A stretch of DNA of 64,000 bases. Source: Corallibacter vietnamensis. GTDB lineage: Bacteria > Bacteroidota > Bacteroidia > Flavobacteriales > Flavobacteriaceae. Location of the stretch: positions 49,891-113,890 of the forward strand of contig NZ_BAABBI010000004.1 of the NCBI RefSeq assembly GCF_039537875.1, in the 5' to 3' direction. The translations under genes and the position numbers were made by a program. Shown in pieces: positions 62,460-64,000 of the stretch. The notes beneath the pieces are model-generated. The model ran no database searches, had not been told where the DNA came from, and worked only from the letters and a program-made list of their open reading frames with translations. Numbering within the stretch: the first letter of the stretch is position 1; each line of letters begins with the position of its first letter.

Positions 62460-63641
62460 ATGAAAAGATTATTACTTCTATCAGTTCTTCTTTCGGTACT
62501 AGTATCTTGTGTTGGAAGAAAGCAAATTGAACAGCAACTACACAGCGGCAATTACGACCTTGCTATTAGCAATGCGCTAAAAAAACTAGAAAACAACAAA
62601 GACAAAAAGCGTAAGCAAGACTATATTGTTATGCTACAAGACGCCTATTACAAAGTTGTTGACGAAAACTTAAGCACCATAAACCATTTACAAAAAGATG
62701 GTAACCCTGCTTTGTTTGAAACTATTTATGATACATATCTAGATATGGAATCTCGTCAAAATGCTATAAAAGCAGTAATGCCTTTGCAAATTGACGGCAA
62801 ACCATTAACCTTAACATTTCATGATTTTAGTAATGAGATTGTCAACTACAGAGAAAAAGTATCAGAATACAAATATGTAAATGCTAACACCTTATTAAAC
62901 AACAACAATAAGCTTGATAAACGTGTTGCATATACATTACTTGAAGATATTGAGCATATAAATCCAGATTATAAAGATGTCAGAAATCTTATGGATGTTG
63001 CTTACAAATTAGGAACCGATTATGTTCTTGTAACTATAGAAAACCAAACACGTCAAATAATTCCGAAACGTTTAGAAAACGATTTATTACAATTTGACAC
63101 ATATGGTTTAAATGATTTTTGGACAGAATATCACGCTCACAGCAACCCTGAAATACAGTATGATTATGCAATGCAACTACAGTTACAACAAATTGTAGTA
63201 TCACCAGAACATTTAAATCAACGTCAGCTTTTGAGAGAGAAACAAATTGTAGATGGTGTAAAACCACAAAAAGACAGAAATGGTAACGTTGTAAAAGATA
63301 GTTTGGGTAACACGGTTACTGTACCAAATATTATCAATGTTAAAGCGCGTGTGTTTGAAATAAATCAATCTAAAAGTACGCGTGTTATTGGGCAAGTTAT
63401 TTATAGTGATATGACAAACGGCCACGTGTTAGATAGTTTTGGTTTAGATAGTGCGTTTATTTTTGAAAACCATTATGCAACTTACAGAGGCGACATTAGA
63501 GCATTAAACAAAAAAGATGTAAAATTACTTAACAACCGCCGCGTGGCATTTCCTACCAACGAACAAATGGTATATGATACTGGCGAAGATTTAAAACTTA
63601 AATTAAAACGTATCATTAATAATTACAGTTTAAGAGGATAA
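62460..63641 (+). CDS. Lipoprotein of unknown function
   Basis: I start at the ATG at 62460, giving MKRLLLLSVLLSVLVSCVGRK with lipobox VSC (Cys17); the longer frame from 62403 runs through the previous terminator region. The 393-residue protein has a helical repeat-like N-terminal half (NYDLAISNALKKLENNKDK, similar to TPR spacing) and a beta-rich second half (NIINVKARVFEINQSKSTRV). I do not recognise a family. A terminator follows. Confidence 0.8.
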   Translation: MKRLLLLSVLLSVLVSCVGRKQIEQQLHSGNYDLAISNALKKLENNKDKKRKQDYIVMLQDAYYKVVDENLSTINHLQKDGNPALFETIYDTYLDMESRQNAIKAVMPLQIDGKPLTLTFHDFSNEIVNYREKVSEYKYVNANTLLNNNNKLDKRVAYTLLEDIEHINPDYKDVRNLMDVAYKLGTDYVLVTIENQTRQIIPKRLENDLLQFDTYGLNDFWTEYHAHSNPEIQYDYAMQLQLQQIVVSPEHLNQRQLLREKQIVDGVKPQKDRNGNVVKDSLGNTVTVPNIINVKARVFEINQSKSTRVIGQVIYSDMTNGHVLDSFGLDSAFIFENHYATYRGDIRALNKKDVKLLNNRRVAFPTNEQMVYDTGEDLKLKLKRIINNYSLRG

Positions 63642-63646
63642 TAAAA

Positions 63647-63672
63647 AAAACACCCAATAAGGGTGTTTTTTT
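63647..63672 (+). terminator. Terminator of the last lipoprotein gene
   Basis: AAACACCC pairs with GGGTGTTT over AATAA, followed by T residues. Confidence 0.85.
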
Positions 63673-63706
63673 ATGTGTTTTGGTTGACATATTTGTATAT
63701 GAAAAG

Positions 63707-63794
63707 TAGCAGAATTATATGTGCCAGTTTTCAGTTAAAACAAATATAGCAGAAAAGAGCAAACCTTTGGTTTGGCACTTAACTGCTATTTTTT
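63707..63794 (+). ncRNA. Candidate small structured RNA with intrinsic terminator
   Basis: The outer pairing TAGCAG (63707-63712) with CTGCTA (63783-63788) and the next pairing GTGCCA (63721-63726) with TGGCAC (63773-63778) are both six perfect pairs. Inside are the hairpins GTTTT-CAGTT-AAAAC (63727-63741) and CAAACC-TTT-GGTTTG. The 3' side ends in six T residues. A second TAGCAG at 63747-63752 could pair with CTGCTA instead, so two structures compete. No coding frame of note lies here. The call is from pairing only. From 63795 to the window end I see one more inverted repeat (AAAAGAGAGG at about 63849 with CCTCTCTTTT at about 63911) and no gene. Confidence 0.4.
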
Positions 63795-64000
63795 ATATAC
63801 TTCTTAAGTTTACAATTCATTAAATTTAAACATAAAACAGAAAAGACAAAAGAGAGGAATAAGGTTATTATATACGCAGAAGCTTAAGACTTCGTCAACA
63901 TTGAAAATCCCCTCTCTTTTCTACACAGATTTCGTACAGTTCTATGAGGCTTTTAGACCTCGATTTTAAGTCGTAGAAACTCGCGTAGCTTGTCCTTTCA

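Noticed and set aside
63895..63999. Open minus-strand frame of 34 codons running off the window end (ERTSYASFYDLKSRSKS...)
   Set aside because: It could be the end of a gene beyond the window, but 34 codons without any motif is too little, and the same bases form part of a large inverted repeat.

Overview
The window looks like a chromosomal segment of a low-GC member of the Flavobacteriaceae (Bacteroidetes). The evidence is the AT-rich sequence, the many promoters of the Bacteroidetes type (TTG, a 17-23 base gap, then TAnnTTTG), the many short-lipobox lipoproteins, a fused E1alpha/E1beta dehydrogenase and an SRP RNA of Bacteroidetes type. No tRNA, rRNA, transposase or integrase gene was seen.

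Layout. 1-7.4 kb: truncated ECF sigma factor, a first UvrA, a DUF3667 membrane protein, a secreted repeat protein, an esterase lipoprotein, a sugar O-acetyltransferase and a YaeR-type VOC protein. 7.6-8.7 kb: a minisatellite of 51 in-phase 21-bp units without spacers. 8.7-15.66 kb: the accessory region. Seven unrelated minus-strand genes (PLD-like nuclease with helicase-associated repeats, HExxH protein, PH-like membrane protein, metallophosphoesterase, TonB-C-like protein, an unknown, a DUF4844-like lipoprotein) are each separated by a member of one family of long fold-back repeats. The right-hand end carries a leftward promoter. The layout resembles a cassette array of a chromosomal integron without its integrase, but the ends do not fit the classical attC consensus. 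15.9-36 kb: a second UvrA, a LOG protein, an M1-like pseudopeptidase fused to a beta barrel, the fused E1, a methyltransferase/DoxX cluster, holA, a lone HSDR_N protein, a glycosyltransferase, an OmpA lipoprotein, a YciO-type protein, tandem esterases, and an aspartic protease/glycogen-binding-domain pair. 36-64 kb: mainly housekeeping genes (UvrD/PcrA, recG, pheT, csp, YbiT-like ABC-F, fsa-type transaldolase, SRP RNA, glyA, fumarylacetoacetase) mixed with envelope proteins and hydrolases. The last 300 bases have no convincing gene but contain strong RNA-like folding signals.

How the parts work together. DNA repair is well represented (two UvrA, UvrD/PcrA, RecG, holA). Several neighbouring pairs look co-transcribed: aspartic protease with E-set protein (GTGA overlap), HSDR_N with glycosyltransferase (ATGA overlap), methyltransferase-DoxX-small protein, and M1 aminopeptidase with patatin. 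The most unusual object is the 8.7-15.66 kb array, where conserved palindromic sites and a terminal promoter appear to package promoterless genes in one orientation.
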